NCBI RefSeq assembly: GCF_016758255.1
Contig: NZ_QYAD01000002.1
Coordinates: 124,001-188,000, forward strand
Direction: 5' to 3'
DNA from: Leucobacter chromiireducens subsp. chromiireducens
GTDB taxonomy: Bacteria > Actinomycetota > Actinomycetes > Actinomycetales > Microbacteriaceae
DNA: 64,000 nt
Part shown: piece after piece, positions 16,866 through 25,600 of the stretch
Layout: each line of letters starts with the position of its first letter
Position numbering within the stretch: position 1 is the first letter of the stretch
The notes under the pieces: generated by a model
The model's input: the letters and a program-made list of their open reading frames with translations, nothing else
Database searches by the model: none
What the model was told of the DNA's origin: nothing
Position numbers and translations under genes: made by a program

Positions 16866-17908
16866 GCGCCGCGCACCACCCAGAGCTGCGCCGTGCCCGT
16901 CGGGCCGCGCGCTGGGTTGCGCTTGTGTTTCCCCTCGCACTCACGACGATTGCGACGGTCCTCACGTTCGTCTGGCTCCCGAGACTGCCGGATCCCGCAG
17001 CTACGCACTGGTCTGGCATCGGCGGACCCGATGGCTTCGGGCCGCCGTGGACGTTCCCCGCGCTGAGCGCGGGCGTGGGGCTGGGCCTGACCCTGCTGCT
17101 GTGGTTCGCTGCGGCGGGTTCCTCGAGTGTGCGGGGGAGCGGGATCCCCACCTGGTCGGGCTTCAACCGGCTCGTCGCGGCGCTCAGCGCAGGAACCGTG
17201 ACGATGCTGCAGTTTCTCGCGGTGATTTCGGCCGCGATTCAACTCGATCTTGCAGATGCCCGGCTCGCGCCGCCGCTCGGCTGGACGGGCCTGATCGGTC
17301 TCGCTCTGCTTCCCATCGTTGGTGCGATCGCTTGGGCGATGCAGCCCGCCGTGACCGTCGGCGGCGGCGAAGCGTCCCCGGGAGACGGGCTCGAGCTCAG
17401 TGCAGCCGAGCGCGCGGTCTGGTACCGCACGACTCGAGGCTCCGCTACGTTCTTCGTGGTGCTTATTGGCGCCGCTGCGTGCGTGCTGGGTGGCGGAATC
17501 TGGCTCCTGGGCGACCAGCTGGCTGAGGGGTGGATCCTCGTTGGCGTTGGCGCGCTGCTCTGGTGCGCGATCCCGATGACGGGCATGTTCCGCGTGCGCG
17601 TCGATGGTTCTGGGATCGCGGTGAGCTCGGCCGTGGGCTGGCCGGCGTTCCGCGTACCGCTCGCGGACGTGGCGCAAGCCGTCGCTGCGCCGATCAGCCC
17701 ACTCGGAGACTTCGGGGGCTGGGGCGTGCGCTGGGCCCCGGGCCGAATGGGCGTGGTGCTGCGTGCCGGTGAGGGTATCGTGGTGACACGGCGGGATGGC
17801 CGGCTCTTTGCGGTGACGGTCGACGACGCAGACACCGCCGCCGCGTTGCTCACCGGGCTGAAGGACCGAGCGCGTGGGCACGACCCTGAACTCGGAGGTT
17901 CCGCATGA
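16862..17908 (+). CDS. DUF1648-domain membrane protein
   Basis: 348 residues. The N-terminal TM helix is followed by the DUF1648 signature (LPDPAATHWSGIGGPDGFG, about 40-58), then further TM helices around 62-80, 100-120, 135-155, 195-220 and 225-245, and a soluble PH-like C-terminal region (SSAVGWPAFRVPLADVAQA onward). DUF1648 also occurs in SdpI, the immunity protein for a peptide toxin in Bacillus. The GTG start at 16862 overlaps the GntR stop by 4 bp and its own stop overlaps the next gene by 4 bp. Its exact function is unknown. Confidence 0.82.
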   Translation: MSAAHHPELRRARRAARWVALVFPLALTTIATVLTFVWLPRLPDPAATHWSGIGGPDGFGPPWTFPALSAGVGLGLTLLLWFAAAGSSSVRGSGIPTWSGFNRLVAALSAGTVTMLQFLAVISAAIQLDLADARLAPPLGWTGLIGLALLPIVGAIAWAMQPAVTVGGGEASPGDGLELSAAERAVWYRTTRGSATFFVVLIGAAACVLGGGIWLLGDQLAEGWILVGVGALLWCAIPMTGMFRVRVDGSGIAVSSAVGWPAFRVPLADVAQAVAAPISPLGDFGGWGVRWAPGRMGVVLRAGEGIVVTRRDGRLFAVTVDDADTAAALLTGLKDRARGHDPELGGSA

Positions 17909-18960
17909 CGACGCCAGAGTACGCACCGGCACCCGTGGCTGCTGAGCCCGTGCAGCTCGATTTCGGTCAGCCCGTTCCTGAGCAGAGCCCGAACACGCGC
18001 CTCGCACGCGTGCCGTGGGGTGCCGTCGCTCTGTTTGTGGTGCTCGCGTGTGGGCTCGCCTGGCTCGTCGCACTGCCGCTGTGGCTGCGGGATCCCGAGA
18101 GCACCGGCTTCGCCATGCTCTTCGGTGTCCTCGCTCCCGCGATGATGTTCACCCCCGCACTTGCGACGCTCGCGGTTGTCTTCTTCGCTCGCGTGCCGCG
18201 GACGGAGCGGCTGCGCTTCCTCGGCATGTGGCCGCTGCGCCCCGCGAAGCGCGTCGTGTGGTTCATCGTCGGAGCGGTGTTTGCGCCGACGATGATCGTC
18301 GCCGCGAGTGTCGTGGTCGCGGCAGCGCTCGGTTGGACGGAGCTTGACCTTGTCGAGTTCTCCGGCTTCGCCGCCGCTATCGCAGCGGGTCTCCCGGAGG
18401 GTATGGACATCTCCATGCCGCCCATCGAAGTGATCGTTGTCGCGCAGCTGCTCAGCATTCCGCTCGGCGTCGTCATCAATTCGGTCGCTGCATTTGGCGA
18501 GGAGCTTGGTTGGCGCGGCTGGCTGCTCCCCGCCCTCCGTCCGCTTGGCACGTGGCCAGCGCTCGCGATCTCAGGCGTGGTCTGGGGCCTGTGGCACTCG
18601 CCGCTCATCCTGCTCGGTTACAACTTCGGCCTCACTGACTGGCGGGGCGTCGCCCTCATGACGATCGGCTGTGTGCTCTGGGGTGCCCTGCTCGGATGGA
18701 CCCGCCTCCGCACCGGCTCGGTGTGGCCAGCGGTGATTGGGCACGCCTCTCTGAACGCGTCCGCGGGATTGATTGGGATCGTGGCCGCAGCAGGCGCCGA
18801 ATTGAACCCGGCACTCGTGTTGCCGCTCGGCGTCAGCGGCTGGATCGTCATCGCTGTGGTGCTGGTGCTGCTCGTCGCAACGAAGCAGTTCTCGCCCGAC
18901 CGGCAGCCGGAGCTCGCACCGCGCCGAATGCGCGCCGGCGCTACGCCTCAGGCCGCGTAA
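17905..18960 (+). CDS. CPBP (Abi/CAAX-type) intramembrane metalloprotease
   Basis: 351 residues with about eight TM helices. The three CPBP motifs are intact: EELGWRGWLLP (Glu-Glu catalytic pair, about 198), GLWHSPLI (His, about 232) and GHASLN (His, about 275). The N-terminal about 40 residues are a Pro-rich cytoplasmic tail. Family members process prenylated or signal peptides; in Gram-positive bacteria several confer immunity to bacteriocins. It is the last gene of the YtrA-type operon. Its end overlaps the convergent cupin gene by 20 bp. Confidence 0.9.
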   Translation: MTTPEYAPAPVAAEPVQLDFGQPVPEQSPNTRLARVPWGAVALFVVLACGLAWLVALPLWLRDPESTGFAMLFGVLAPAMMFTPALATLAVVFFARVPRTERLRFLGMWPLRPAKRVVWFIVGAVFAPTMIVAASVVVAAALGWTELDLVEFSGFAAAIAAGLPEGMDISMPPIEVIVVAQLLSIPLGVVINSVAAFGEELGWRGWLLPALRPLGTWPALAISGVVWGLWHSPLILLGYNFGLTDWRGVALMTIGCVLWGALLGWTRLRTGSVWPAVIGHASLNASAGLIGIVAAAGAELNPALVLPLGVSGWIVIAVVLVLLVATKQFSPDRQPELAPRRMRAGATPQAA

Positions 18961-19432
18961 GCTCCGCGATCCGCTTCGCGGCGGAAGGGTATCGATCCTG
19001 TAATTCGGCGCGCTCGCCGAGCGCAAAGCCGTTCCACTCGAACGGCGGGGCCATCGTCGTGCCGATCAGTGTCCAGGCGCCCGTCGACGACGAGCCCTGC
19101 ATCACCTCGGGCGGCACCGCGAGCTGAGGCAGCTGGCCCGGGAGCTCACGCGAATCGGGATCGGGGCCGAGCAACCGTTCCTCTGCACGCCCATCGGGGT
19201 GCAGGAGCAGCATGCTGAGCGGCGCGCCCGCGTACCAGTGGTACACCTCGACCGAGGCGAGTGAGTGCAGCGCCGAGAAATCGGGGTCGGCCAGCAGATA
19301 GTAGATCGCGCTCGAGTGCTCGTCGAGGTGCATCTGGCGGAACATTCCGCCCTCGTGCTCGAGCGGCTCGAGGCCGAGCCGCTCGACCCACTGTGCGGCC
19401 TCCGGCGGCAGCTCGTTCGGCGCCGCGCTCAC
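18941..19432 (-). CDS. Cupin-fold DUF985 protein
   Basis: 163 residues. The DUF985 pattern is visible: GLEPLEHEGGMFRQMHLDE, SAIYYLL, VEVYHWYAGAPLSMLLLHPDG, then WTLIGTTMAPPFEWNGFALGE, a small RmlC-like cupin. The function of the family is not settled; some are proposed sugar-phosphate or nucleoside-sugar handling proteins. It is the last gene of the mtnA/nucleoside-transporter operon (ATG overlaps the preceding permease stop by 4 bp), so a role with the imported sugar is plausible but unproven. Confidence 0.85.
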   Translation of the reverse strand: MSAAPNELPPEAAQWVERLGLEPLEHEGGMFRQMHLDEHSSAIYYLLADPDFSALHSLASVEVYHWYAGAPLSMLLLHPDGRAEERLLGPDPDSRELPGQLPQLAVPPEVMQGSSSTGAWTLIGTTMAPPFEWNGFALGERAELQDRYPSAAKRIAELTRPEA

Positions 19433-20343
19433 GCGACGGCCGCCTCACGCGTCTTGCGGAAGCGACGGCTCATGAGGATGAGCGCGATCAGCGTGATCAC
19501 GTACGGGCCCGAGTCAGTGAGCTGCTGGGGGAGGCCGAAGGACTGCAGGCGGAAACCCAGCGCGTCAGCGAAGCCGAAGAGCAGCGCGGCGCCGAGCACT
19601 CCGACGGGGTGCGCACGGGCAAGCATCACGGCCACCACGGCGATCCAGCCGCGTCCCGCCGACATGTTCTCGGTGAACTGCACCACGTTGCCGAGCGCCA
19701 GCTGGGCACCGCCGAGGCCGGCGAGCGCGCCCGAGGCGATCACGGCTCCCAGCTGGTAGCGCTGCGGGTTGACACCCATGGTGGCAGCAGCGAGCGGGCG
19801 CTCGCCGACGCCGCGCATGCGCAGACCGAGCGGGGTGCGGAAGAGCATGATCCACAGCGCGGGGACGAGAAGCAGCGCGAGATAGCCGAGCGGGGTGAGC
19901 GAGAAGAGCGCGCCGAGCCAGGGGATATCAGCGAGGATCGGGATCCGCCAGACCGGAATGCCGTCGATGCCGGGATCCTGGAACACGCCCTGCACATTGA
20001 AGATCGCGACGAGGAGGAAGCTCGTGACGCCGACCGCGAGGATATTCATCGCGATGGCGAGCACGATCGGATCGCCCTTTCGGTAGACGGCGCCATAGCC
20101 CAGGATGAGCGAGAACACCGCACCGGCGAGCATCGCGACAATGACGCCGACGATCCAGTTGTGCGAGAAGTAGGAGGCCGCCACGCCGGCGAATGCGCCG
20201 ACGAGGATCATGCCCTCGAGGCCGATGTTGAAGATGCCGACGCGCTCGGCGAGCATGCCTCCCAGGGCGGCAAGCAGCACCGGGATGAGCGAGCGGAGAA
20301 CCGAGGAGATCAGATCCTCGTTGAACAGGTCGAGGAAGCTCAT
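19429..20343 (-). CDS. Nucleoside-type ABC transporter permease (NupQ-like)
   Basis: 304 residues, about eight or nine TM helices, BPD_transp_2 family. Diagnostic stretches: LAERVGIFNIGLEGMILVGA near residue 31 and GLRMRGVGERPLAAATMGV, the ATPase-docking loop near residue 175. This permease type pairs with BMP-family receptors and imports nucleosides in the groups tested. Starts with ATG overlapping the previous gene by 4 bp. Confidence 0.93.
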   Translation of the reverse strand: MSFLDLFNEDLISSVLRSLIPVLLAALGGMLAERVGIFNIGLEGMILVGAFAGVAASYFSHNWIVGVIVAMLAGAVFSLILGYGAVYRKGDPIVLAIAMNILAVGVTSFLLVAIFNVQGVFQDPGIDGIPVWRIPILADIPWLGALFSLTPLGYLALLLVPALWIMLFRTPLGLRMRGVGERPLAAATMGVNPQRYQLGAVIASGALAGLGGAQLALGNVVQFTENMSAGRGWIAVVAVMLARAHPVGVLGAALLFGFADALGFRLQSFGLPQQLTDSGPYVITLIALILMSRRFRKTREAAVA

Positions 20344-21479
20344 CGCTCGCCCTCCTTCGCTGCGGGGCTGGTGGCTGTTCGCTTGCGGAACTTGGGGAGT
20401 GCGACGCGGAAGGCGAGCAGGATGATCACGAACGCCTGAATCACTGCGGCGATCTGCGGTGAAAGGCCGAGCTCACGGCCCATGGCGTCGGAGCCGACCA
20501 TGATCGCGGCGAAGAACAGGCCCGCGATCACGATTCCCACGGGGCGGTAGAGCGCGAGGAGCGTCACGAGGAGTGCCGTCCACGCGAAGTTGGTCTGCAC
20601 AAAGTAGCCCTCGATGATTCGAGTGCTCGGTGCGCCGATGGTGAGCATCATGCCGAAGAGGCCAGCGAGGCCACCCGAGATGGCCATCGTGCGGGTGACG
20701 AGTGGCCCGGGCTGCACGCCGCTGTAGCGCACGAACTCGGCGTTCTGGCCCGCGAGCCCGGACTCGAAGCCGTAGCGGGTGCGGCGGTTCACGAAGATCG
20801 CGCCGAGCACCACGATGATCAGCACGATGATCGACCAGTTCACGCCCGTGAGCACGGCGGTGACCGGGTTCGTTGCCCCCAGCGTGTTGCGCAGGGTCTC
20901 GGCAAGCCCCGAGTCGCGCGGCACCAGCATGGAGATCTGGTGGTCGGCGGGCACCTGGGCGCTCGCCACGAGGTCGGTGCTGGGATCCTTCAGCTTGTAG
21001 CGGATGAGCCACGAGGAGAAGTACCGGGCGGGGTAGTTCAGCAGCAGTGTGGAGAGCAGGATCGGCACCCCGAGCAGGTTCTGCAGGAGCGCCGTGAGGA
21101 GGCCCCACGCGGCACCCGCGGCGATTGCCGCGATGAACGCCAGGGGTACGATCAGGATCGCGGGGCCGGGCACGTACACCGCGACGATGCCGCCGGCGAG
21201 CGCGCCCAGGCCGGCCTGGCCCTCGGTGCCGAGGTTCAGCACGCCCGCGCGGAACGCCACGGCGATCGCGATGCCGATACCGATGATGGGCACGGCGCGC
21301 TGCAGGGTGTTGGCGAGGCCAACGCCGCTCCCGAAGGAACCATTGACCATGGCGAGGTAGCCGCTCAGCGGGTCAACGCCAGCGATCAGCATGAAGCACG
21401 CGCCGATCAGCAGCGCGAGCACCACCGAAACGGGGATCGGGCTGGCGAGCCAGCGGCCGAAACTCTGCAGGGTTTTCAC
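20340..21479 (-). CDS. Nucleoside-type ABC transporter permease (NupP-like)
   Basis: 379 residues, larger partner of the NupQ-like permease in the same operon. Features: VAFRAGVLNLGTEGQAGLGA (about 79-98), the cognate of the NIGLEG motif in the other permease, and GFESGLAGQNAEFVRYSGV, the coupling loop. A large extracytoplasmic insert (about 165-215) contains PVTAVLTGVN-like sequence. GTG start overlapping the ATPase stop by 4 bp. Confidence 0.92.
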   Translation of the reverse strand: MKTLQSFGRWLASPIPVSVVLALLIGACFMLIAGVDPLSGYLAMVNGSFGSGVGLANTLQRAVPIIGIGIAIAVAFRAGVLNLGTEGQAGLGALAGGIVAVYVPGPAILIVPLAFIAAIAAGAAWGLLTALLQNLLGVPILLSTLLLNYPARYFSSWLIRYKLKDPSTDLVASAQVPADHQISMLVPRDSGLAETLRNTLGATNPVTAVLTGVNWSIIVLIIVVLGAIFVNRRTRYGFESGLAGQNAEFVRYSGVQPGPLVTRTMAISGGLAGLFGMMLTIGAPSTRIIEGYFVQTNFAWTALLVTLLALYRPVGIVIAGLFFAAIMVGSDAMGRELGLSPQIAAVIQAFVIILLAFRVALPKFRKRTATSPAAKEGER

Positions 21480-23062
21480 CGTGCGGTCTCCTTCTGCGGG
21501 GCGGCAGCGTGCGCCGCCGGGGTGGTGAGCGGAGCGCTGGGTCGGTGCTGCGCCTCCGGAGTGTGTCCTGCCATGTAGAGGCCCAGCAGGGCCTCGGTGG
21601 CATCAGCCTTCGGAACCTCGGCGACGATGCGCCCCTCGAACATCACGAGGATGCGCGAGCTGAGCGACATGATCTCGCTGAGCTCCGCCGAGATGAGCAG
21701 GAGTGCGCCGCCGCCGTCGCGGTACTCGCACAGCTCGCGGTGGATCGACTCGATCGCGCCGATGTCGACGCCGCGCGTGGGCTGCTCGGCGATGAGCACG
21801 GGGGAGCGGTAGTCGAGCTCGCGAGCCACGACGATCTTCTGCAGGTTGCCACCCGAGAGCGTGCCGACCGGCGTTGACGGGCCGGCAATCTTCACGCCGA
21901 AGCGGCTGATGAGGCGCTTCGCATGATCGAGCATGGCGGAGCGGGAGAGCAGCCCGCGGGTGAGGATCGGTGCGGAGCGGTGGTGGCCCAGCGCAAGGTT
22001 GTCGACCGCGCTTGCGCTGCCCGCGCTGCCGACCGCGTGACGGTCCTCGGGAACATAGGCGACGCCGCCGGTGCGGCGCTGCGCGATCGTGGCGCGGCTG
22101 AGGTCGGCGCCCGCGACGTGCACCTCGCCCGCGCTCGTGCGGCGCATTCCAATGATCGCCTCGGCGAGTTCCACCTGGCCATTGCCTGCCACACCGGCGA
22201 TGCCTACGACTTCTCCCGCGCGGACCGACAGGTGCGCTGCGTCGACCGCGGCGCGGCCGCCCGAACCGGGCACCGTGAGCTCGCGCACGTCGAGCACAAC
22301 GTCGCCGGGTGCCTGCGCCGGGGGCGGCGTGGTGAGATCCACGTCGCGGCCGGTCATGTGGCGGGTGATCTCCTCAGGCGAGCTGTCGGCGGTGACAAGC
22401 TCGGCGACGTTGCGCCCGTCGCGCAGCACGGTGACGCGATCGGAGATCGCCATCACCTCGTTCAGCTTGTGGGTGATCAGAATGATGGTGCGGCCGTCGG
22501 CCTTGAGCGCCCGCAGCACCTCGAAGAGACGCTCGGTCTCTTGCGGGGTGAGCACTGCGGTCGGCTCGTCGAGGATGAGCACGCGGGCCTCGCGGTAGAG
22601 CGCCTTGACGATCTCGACGCGCTGCAGCACGCCCACGGGCACCGAATCCACGCGCGCGGTGGGGTCGATCTGCAGGCCGTACTTGTCGGCGATCTCGGTG
22701 ACGCGGCGGTTGGCTGCCTGGCGATCGATGAGGCCGCGCTTCGTCGGCTCACTGCGGAAGACCACGTTCTCCGCGATGGTGAGCGACGGGAAGAGCTTGA
22801 ACGACTGGAACACCATGCCGATGCCGGCATCGATGGCGTCGAGGGGGGAGGAGAACGACTGGCGCTCCCCACGAATGTAGATCTCGCCCTCGTCGGGCTG
22901 CATGACGCCCGCGAGCATCGACATGAGGATCGACTTCCCCGCACCGTTCTCGCCCATGAGCGCGTGAATCTCGCCGGGTGCGACCTCGAGATCGACGTTG
23001 TCGTCGGCGAGCACGCCGGGGAAGCGCTTCGTAATGCCGCGCATCGAAACCTCAGCGGTCAA
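21476..23062 (-). CDS. Nucleoside-type ABC transporter ATPase (NupO-like, double NBD)
   Basis: 528 residues with two fused ATPase domains. Domain 1 has Walker A GENGAGKSI, degenerate signature VGVLQRVEIVKALYRE and Walker B VLILDEPTAVL. Domain 2 has the normally degenerate P-loop GVAGNGQVELAE, signature LSGGNLQKIVVARELD and PVLIAEQPTRGVDIGA. In domain 1 the residue after GKS is Ile where Thr or Ser is usual; the Mg-binding Ser is kept, so activity is probably retained. The start is TTG at 23062, justified by GAAGGAG 6 nt before it. It is 124 bp downstream of the receptor gene, with an attenuator-like hairpin between. Confidence 0.9.
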   Translation of the reverse strand: MTAEVSMRGITKRFPGVLADDNVDLEVAPGEIHALMGENGAGKSILMSMLAGVMQPDEGEIYIRGERQSFSSPLDAIDAGIGMVFQSFKLFPSLTIAENVVFRSEPTKRGLIDRQAANRRVTEIADKYGLQIDPTARVDSVPVGVLQRVEIVKALYREARVLILDEPTAVLTPQETERLFEVLRALKADGRTIILITHKLNEVMAISDRVTVLRDGRNVAELVTADSSPEEITRHMTGRDVDLTTPPPAQAPGDVVLDVRELTVPGSGGRAAVDAAHLSVRAGEVVGIAGVAGNGQVELAEAIIGMRRTSAGEVHVAGADLSRATIAQRRTGGVAYVPEDRHAVGSAGSASAVDNLALGHHRSAPILTRGLLSRSAMLDHAKRLISRFGVKIAGPSTPVGTLSGGNLQKIVVARELDYRSPVLIAEQPTRGVDIGAIESIHRELCEYRDGGGALLLISAELSEIMSLSSRILVMFEGRIVAEVPKADATEALLGLYMAGHTPEAQHRPSAPLTTPAAHAAAPQKETAR

Positions 23063-23135
23063 CGTGGCTCCTTCAGTTGAACAGGCGGGAGGGGAAAAAC
23101 TGGGGCTTCGGGGGCACTCAGCCCGGGAAGCAAGT

Positions 23136-23175
23136 GTGGCCGAGAGGCGCCGCGCGCGCGGAACCTCTCGGCCAC
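23136..23175 (-). terminator. Attenuator-like hairpin between receptor and ATPase genes
   Basis: GTGGCCGAGAGG (23136-23147) and CCTCTCGGCCAC (23164-23175) form a perfect 12-bp stem with a 16-nt GC-rich loop. It starts 11 bp after the BMP receptor stop in the direction of transcription and is followed by ACTTGCTT. Partial termination here would give more receptor than transporter core, the usual stoichiometry. Confidence 0.8.
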
Positions 23176-23186
23176 GAGTTTACGAC

Positions 23187-24242
23187 CTAGGCCAGCGGAT
23201 CGGTGACCTTGACCTTGCCAGCGACGATGTCGTCGCGCACCTGGGTGACCTGCTTCAGCACATCAGCGTTGTCCATCACGGTGCACTGCGAGTCGGCGGC
23301 ATCCTCGGTGAGGCTGACGATTGTCATGCCCTCCTCCTTGAGGCCGAACGAGGTGGTCGCCTCGGCCGAGCTCTTGCCGTCCATGATCTCGCCGACAACG
23401 GTCTCGACGACCTTGTTGACCGACTTGATCGTGCCGTCGACCACGGAACCCGGGGCGTCGGTGCACTGGTTGACGTCAACGCCGTAGGCGGAGAAGCCCT
23501 TGGCCGCTGCGGCCTTCATGATGCCACCGTTCGAGGCGGCGCCAACGGCGAACATCTGGTCGACGCCGGTGCCGGCGTACGCGAGCGCCTGCTCCTGCGC
23601 GAGCGCGGGGTCGGCGAACGGGTTGTTGCCACCGATGAACTGCGGGGCGACGGTCTCGACGTCCTTGTTCACGCTCTTCGCGCCCTCGGCGAAGCCCTCG
23701 GAGTACTTCTTGAGGAGCGGGATGTCGAGCGACAGCACCGAACCGACCTTGTTGGCCTTGGTGAGCAGGCCGGCCTCAACGCCGAGCAGGTAGGAGGGCT
23801 CCTGCTCGCGGAAGGTTGCCTGGTACAGGTTCTCGGGTGCGCCCTCAACGGCGGTGTCGATGAGGAGGAACTTCTGCTGCGGGTTCTGCTCCGCGAGCTC
23901 CTTCGCAATGTCACCGAACTGGAAGCCGAGCATCACGACGACCTCGGGGGCCTTTGCGATTGCAGCCTCGAGGTTGGTGCGACGCTGCGCCTCGTCCTTG
24001 GACTCGTACGTGGTGGCCGAGCCCTCGAACGTCTTCGCGACGGCGTCAATGCCGACCTTGCCCGACTTCAGGAACTCGTTCTGGCCGATCGGATCGCTCG
24101 TGATGTAGATGAAGCTCGGGCCCTCGGCCGACGAGCCGGCATCGGCGGAGCCGCCGCCGCCAGCGCAGGAGGTGAGCAGCAGTGCGGCGGTAGCCGCGCC
24201 TGCGACGAGAGCCGCGCGGGCGCGGCGCTTGGTGAAGAACAT
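23187..24242 (-). CDS. BMP-family nucleoside-binding lipoprotein
   Basis: 351 residues. The N-terminus is a lipoprotein signal (MFFTKRRARAALVAGAATAA) with lipobox LTSC and a Gly/Ser linker. The mature part has the two-lobed BMP/Med fold: FIYITSDPIGQNEFLKSG, VVVMLGFQFGDIAKELA, FLLIDTAVEG, SYLLGVEAGLLTKANKVG and MFAVGAASNGGIMKAA. BMP receptors that have been tested bind purine nucleosides. An AAAGGAA ribosome site precedes the ATG at 24242. A CGGGTGCACCCG palindrome lies 40-51 nt upstream. Confidence 0.92.
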   Translation of the reverse strand: MFFTKRRARAALVAGAATAALLLTSCAGGGGSADAGSSAEGPSFIYITSDPIGQNEFLKSGKVGIDAVAKTFEGSATTYESKDEAQRRTNLEAAIAKAPEVVVMLGFQFGDIAKELAEQNPQQKFLLIDTAVEGAPENLYQATFREQEPSYLLGVEAGLLTKANKVGSVLSLDIPLLKKYSEGFAEGAKSVNKDVETVAPQFIGGNNPFADPALAQEQALAYAGTGVDQMFAVGAASNGGIMKAAAAKGFSAYGVDVNQCTDAPGSVVDGTIKSVNKVVETVVGEIMDGKSSAEATTSFGLKEEGMTIVSLTEDAADSQCTVMDNADVLKQVTQVRDDIVAGKVKVTDPLA

Positions 24243-24281
24243 TGGTGTTCCTTTCGGAGGTGGTGGGAGGGAAAACTTCAG

Positions 24282-24293
24282 CGGGTGCACCCG
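24282..24293. promoter_or_regulatory. 12-bp palindrome upstream of the BMP receptor gene
   Basis: CGGGTGCACCCG is a perfect palindrome lying in the 115-bp gap between mtnA and the receptor gene, about 40 nt before the receptor start codon. It could be an operator or a small mRNA hairpin; nothing else in the gap stands out. Confidence 0.4.
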
Positions 24294-24357
24294 AGGCCGG
24301 GTACTTCCTGGTCGGTGCTCCCTGGGCACTGTCGTGATCAGGGAAAGTAGCTACAGC

Positions 24358-25401
24358 CTACGAGCGCAGCGCCTCGAGCGGAACGGTCGCGAGCGTTTCG
24401 CCCGATCCCGGTCGAATGATGCGACGCTCGGTCACGATCGCCGTGATGAGCTCGTGCGGCGTGACGTCGAACGCGGGGTTGACCGCGTCGATGCCTTCGG
24501 GGGCCGTGCGAGTGCCGCCGAAGCCGGCCACCTCGTCGACGCCGCGATCCTCGATCTCGATGTCTGCTCCGCTTGCGGTGTTCATATCGACGGTCGACTC
24601 GGGGGCCACCACGATGAACGGAACGCCCGCGTGCTTCGCGGCAAGCGCGAGCGAGAAGGAGCCGATCTTGTTTGCGGAGTCGCCGTTTGCCGCAATGCGG
24701 TCGGCGCCGATGAAGACGGCGTCAGCGATCCCACGCGAGAGCAGGAATGGGCCTGCGGAATCGATGAGCAGGCGGAACGGGGCGCCCATGCGCTGCAGCT
24801 CCCACGCGGTGAGGCGTGCACCCTGCAGGAGGGGGCGGGTTTCGAGCGGGAACGCCTCGGCGAGCGAGCCCTGCTCAAGAAGCGTCTGGATGACGCCGAG
24901 CGCGGTGCCGCGTTCCACGGTGGCGAGGCCGCCCGTGTTGCAAATCGTCATGACGCGCACGGGGTCCTTGCCCGTGAGCTCGCGCGTGAGGTCCGCGCCG
25001 CGCAGGCCCATCGAGATACACGCAGCGATGTCTTCGTCGCGAATGGCGAGCGCCTCCTCGAGGATCGCGGCAGCGCCTTCGTCGAGGCGGGTCAGTGCAC
25101 GATCGACACCCCAGGAGAGGTTTACGGCGGTCGGGCGAGCCTCGCGCAGGAGGCGCGCTTGTCGGACAACCTCGTCGCGGTCGAGCTCGGCGTCGCCGCC
25201 TGCTTCGGTGACCGACGCGGCGATGAGTGCGACGCCCATTGCGCCAGCTACCCCGAGCGCGGGTGCGCCGCGCACGGCGAGACGCTGGATATCCGCGATC
25301 AGCTCGCCAAGCTCAGTGACTCGGCGCTGCTCCAGTCGGTGGGGCAGAAGCGTCTGGTCCACAAGTTCGATAGCTCCGTCGATCCAGTCGATCGTGCGCA
25401 A
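24358..25401 (-). CDS. mtnA: S-methyl-5-thioribose-1-phosphate isomerase family protein
   Basis: 347 residues. MtnA interconverts methylthioribose-1-phosphate and methylthioribulose-1-phosphate in methionine salvage; relatives act on 5-deoxyribose-1-phosphate. All MtnA marks are present: RGAPALGVAGA (44-54), catalytic Cys154 in TICNTGGLA, RPLLQGARLTAWEL, and catalytic Asp234 in GADRIAANGDSANKIG. The start is TTG at 25401, with AAAGGAG 7 nt upstream and the family's usual RTIDWIDG opening; an upstream ATG frame adds 31 unlike residues. It leads the nucleoside-importer operon, which suggests the sugar part of imported (methylthio- or deoxy-) nucleosides is the substrate. No other methionine-salvage gene is in the window. 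Confidence 0.9.
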   Translation of the reverse strand: MRTIDWIDGAIELVDQTLLPHRLEQRRVTELGELIADIQRLAVRGAPALGVAGAMGVALIAASVTEAGGDAELDRDEVVRQARLLREARPTAVNLSWGVDRALTRLDEGAAAILEEALAIRDEDIAACISMGLRGADLTRELTGKDPVRVMTICNTGGLATVERGTALGVIQTLLEQGSLAEAFPLETRPLLQGARLTAWELQRMGAPFRLLIDSAGPFLLSRGIADAVFIGADRIAANGDSANKIGSFSLALAAKHAGVPFIVVAPESTVDMNTASGADIEIEDRGVDEVAGFGGTRTAPEGIDAVNPAFDVTPHELITAIVTERRIIRPGSGETLATVPLEALRS

Positions 25402-25415
25402 ATGAGGCTCCTTTA

Positions 25416-25446
25416 GGGGGCGACCGAGGGATGTACGTCGTCCCCC
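25416..25446 (-). promoter_or_regulatory. Leader hairpin directly before the mtnA ribosome site
   Basis: GGGGG-CGAC (25416-25424) pairs with GTCG-T-CCCCC (25437-25446) with one bulged base. In the minus-strand transcript it ends one or two nt before the AAAGGAG of mtnA. A possible -10 box TATTCT lies at 25467-25472. The hairpin could modulate translation; it does not match a SAM riboswitch. Confidence 0.45.
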
Positions 25447-25600
25447 GTGTGTGGTATCGCACAGCCAGAATACCCGAATCTTGTCAGACCTCATGAGCCA
25501 TCGCGATCAAGCGGGCGTCACCGAGCGGCCACGCAACGTTCACGCGACACAGCGCGTGTCTCCGTGTGGCGCACGCAAAACCCGGCGTACCGTATGTGCC

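Noticed and set aside
22920-22960. Broken nucleoside-transporter ATPase because of GKSI in Walker A
   Set aside because: The Lys and Mg-binding Ser are kept and all other motifs are intact; only the following Thr is replaced.
25402-25472. SAM-type riboswitch before mtnA
   Set aside because: The leader has only one simple hairpin beside the ribosome site; no conserved SAM-box elements are seen.
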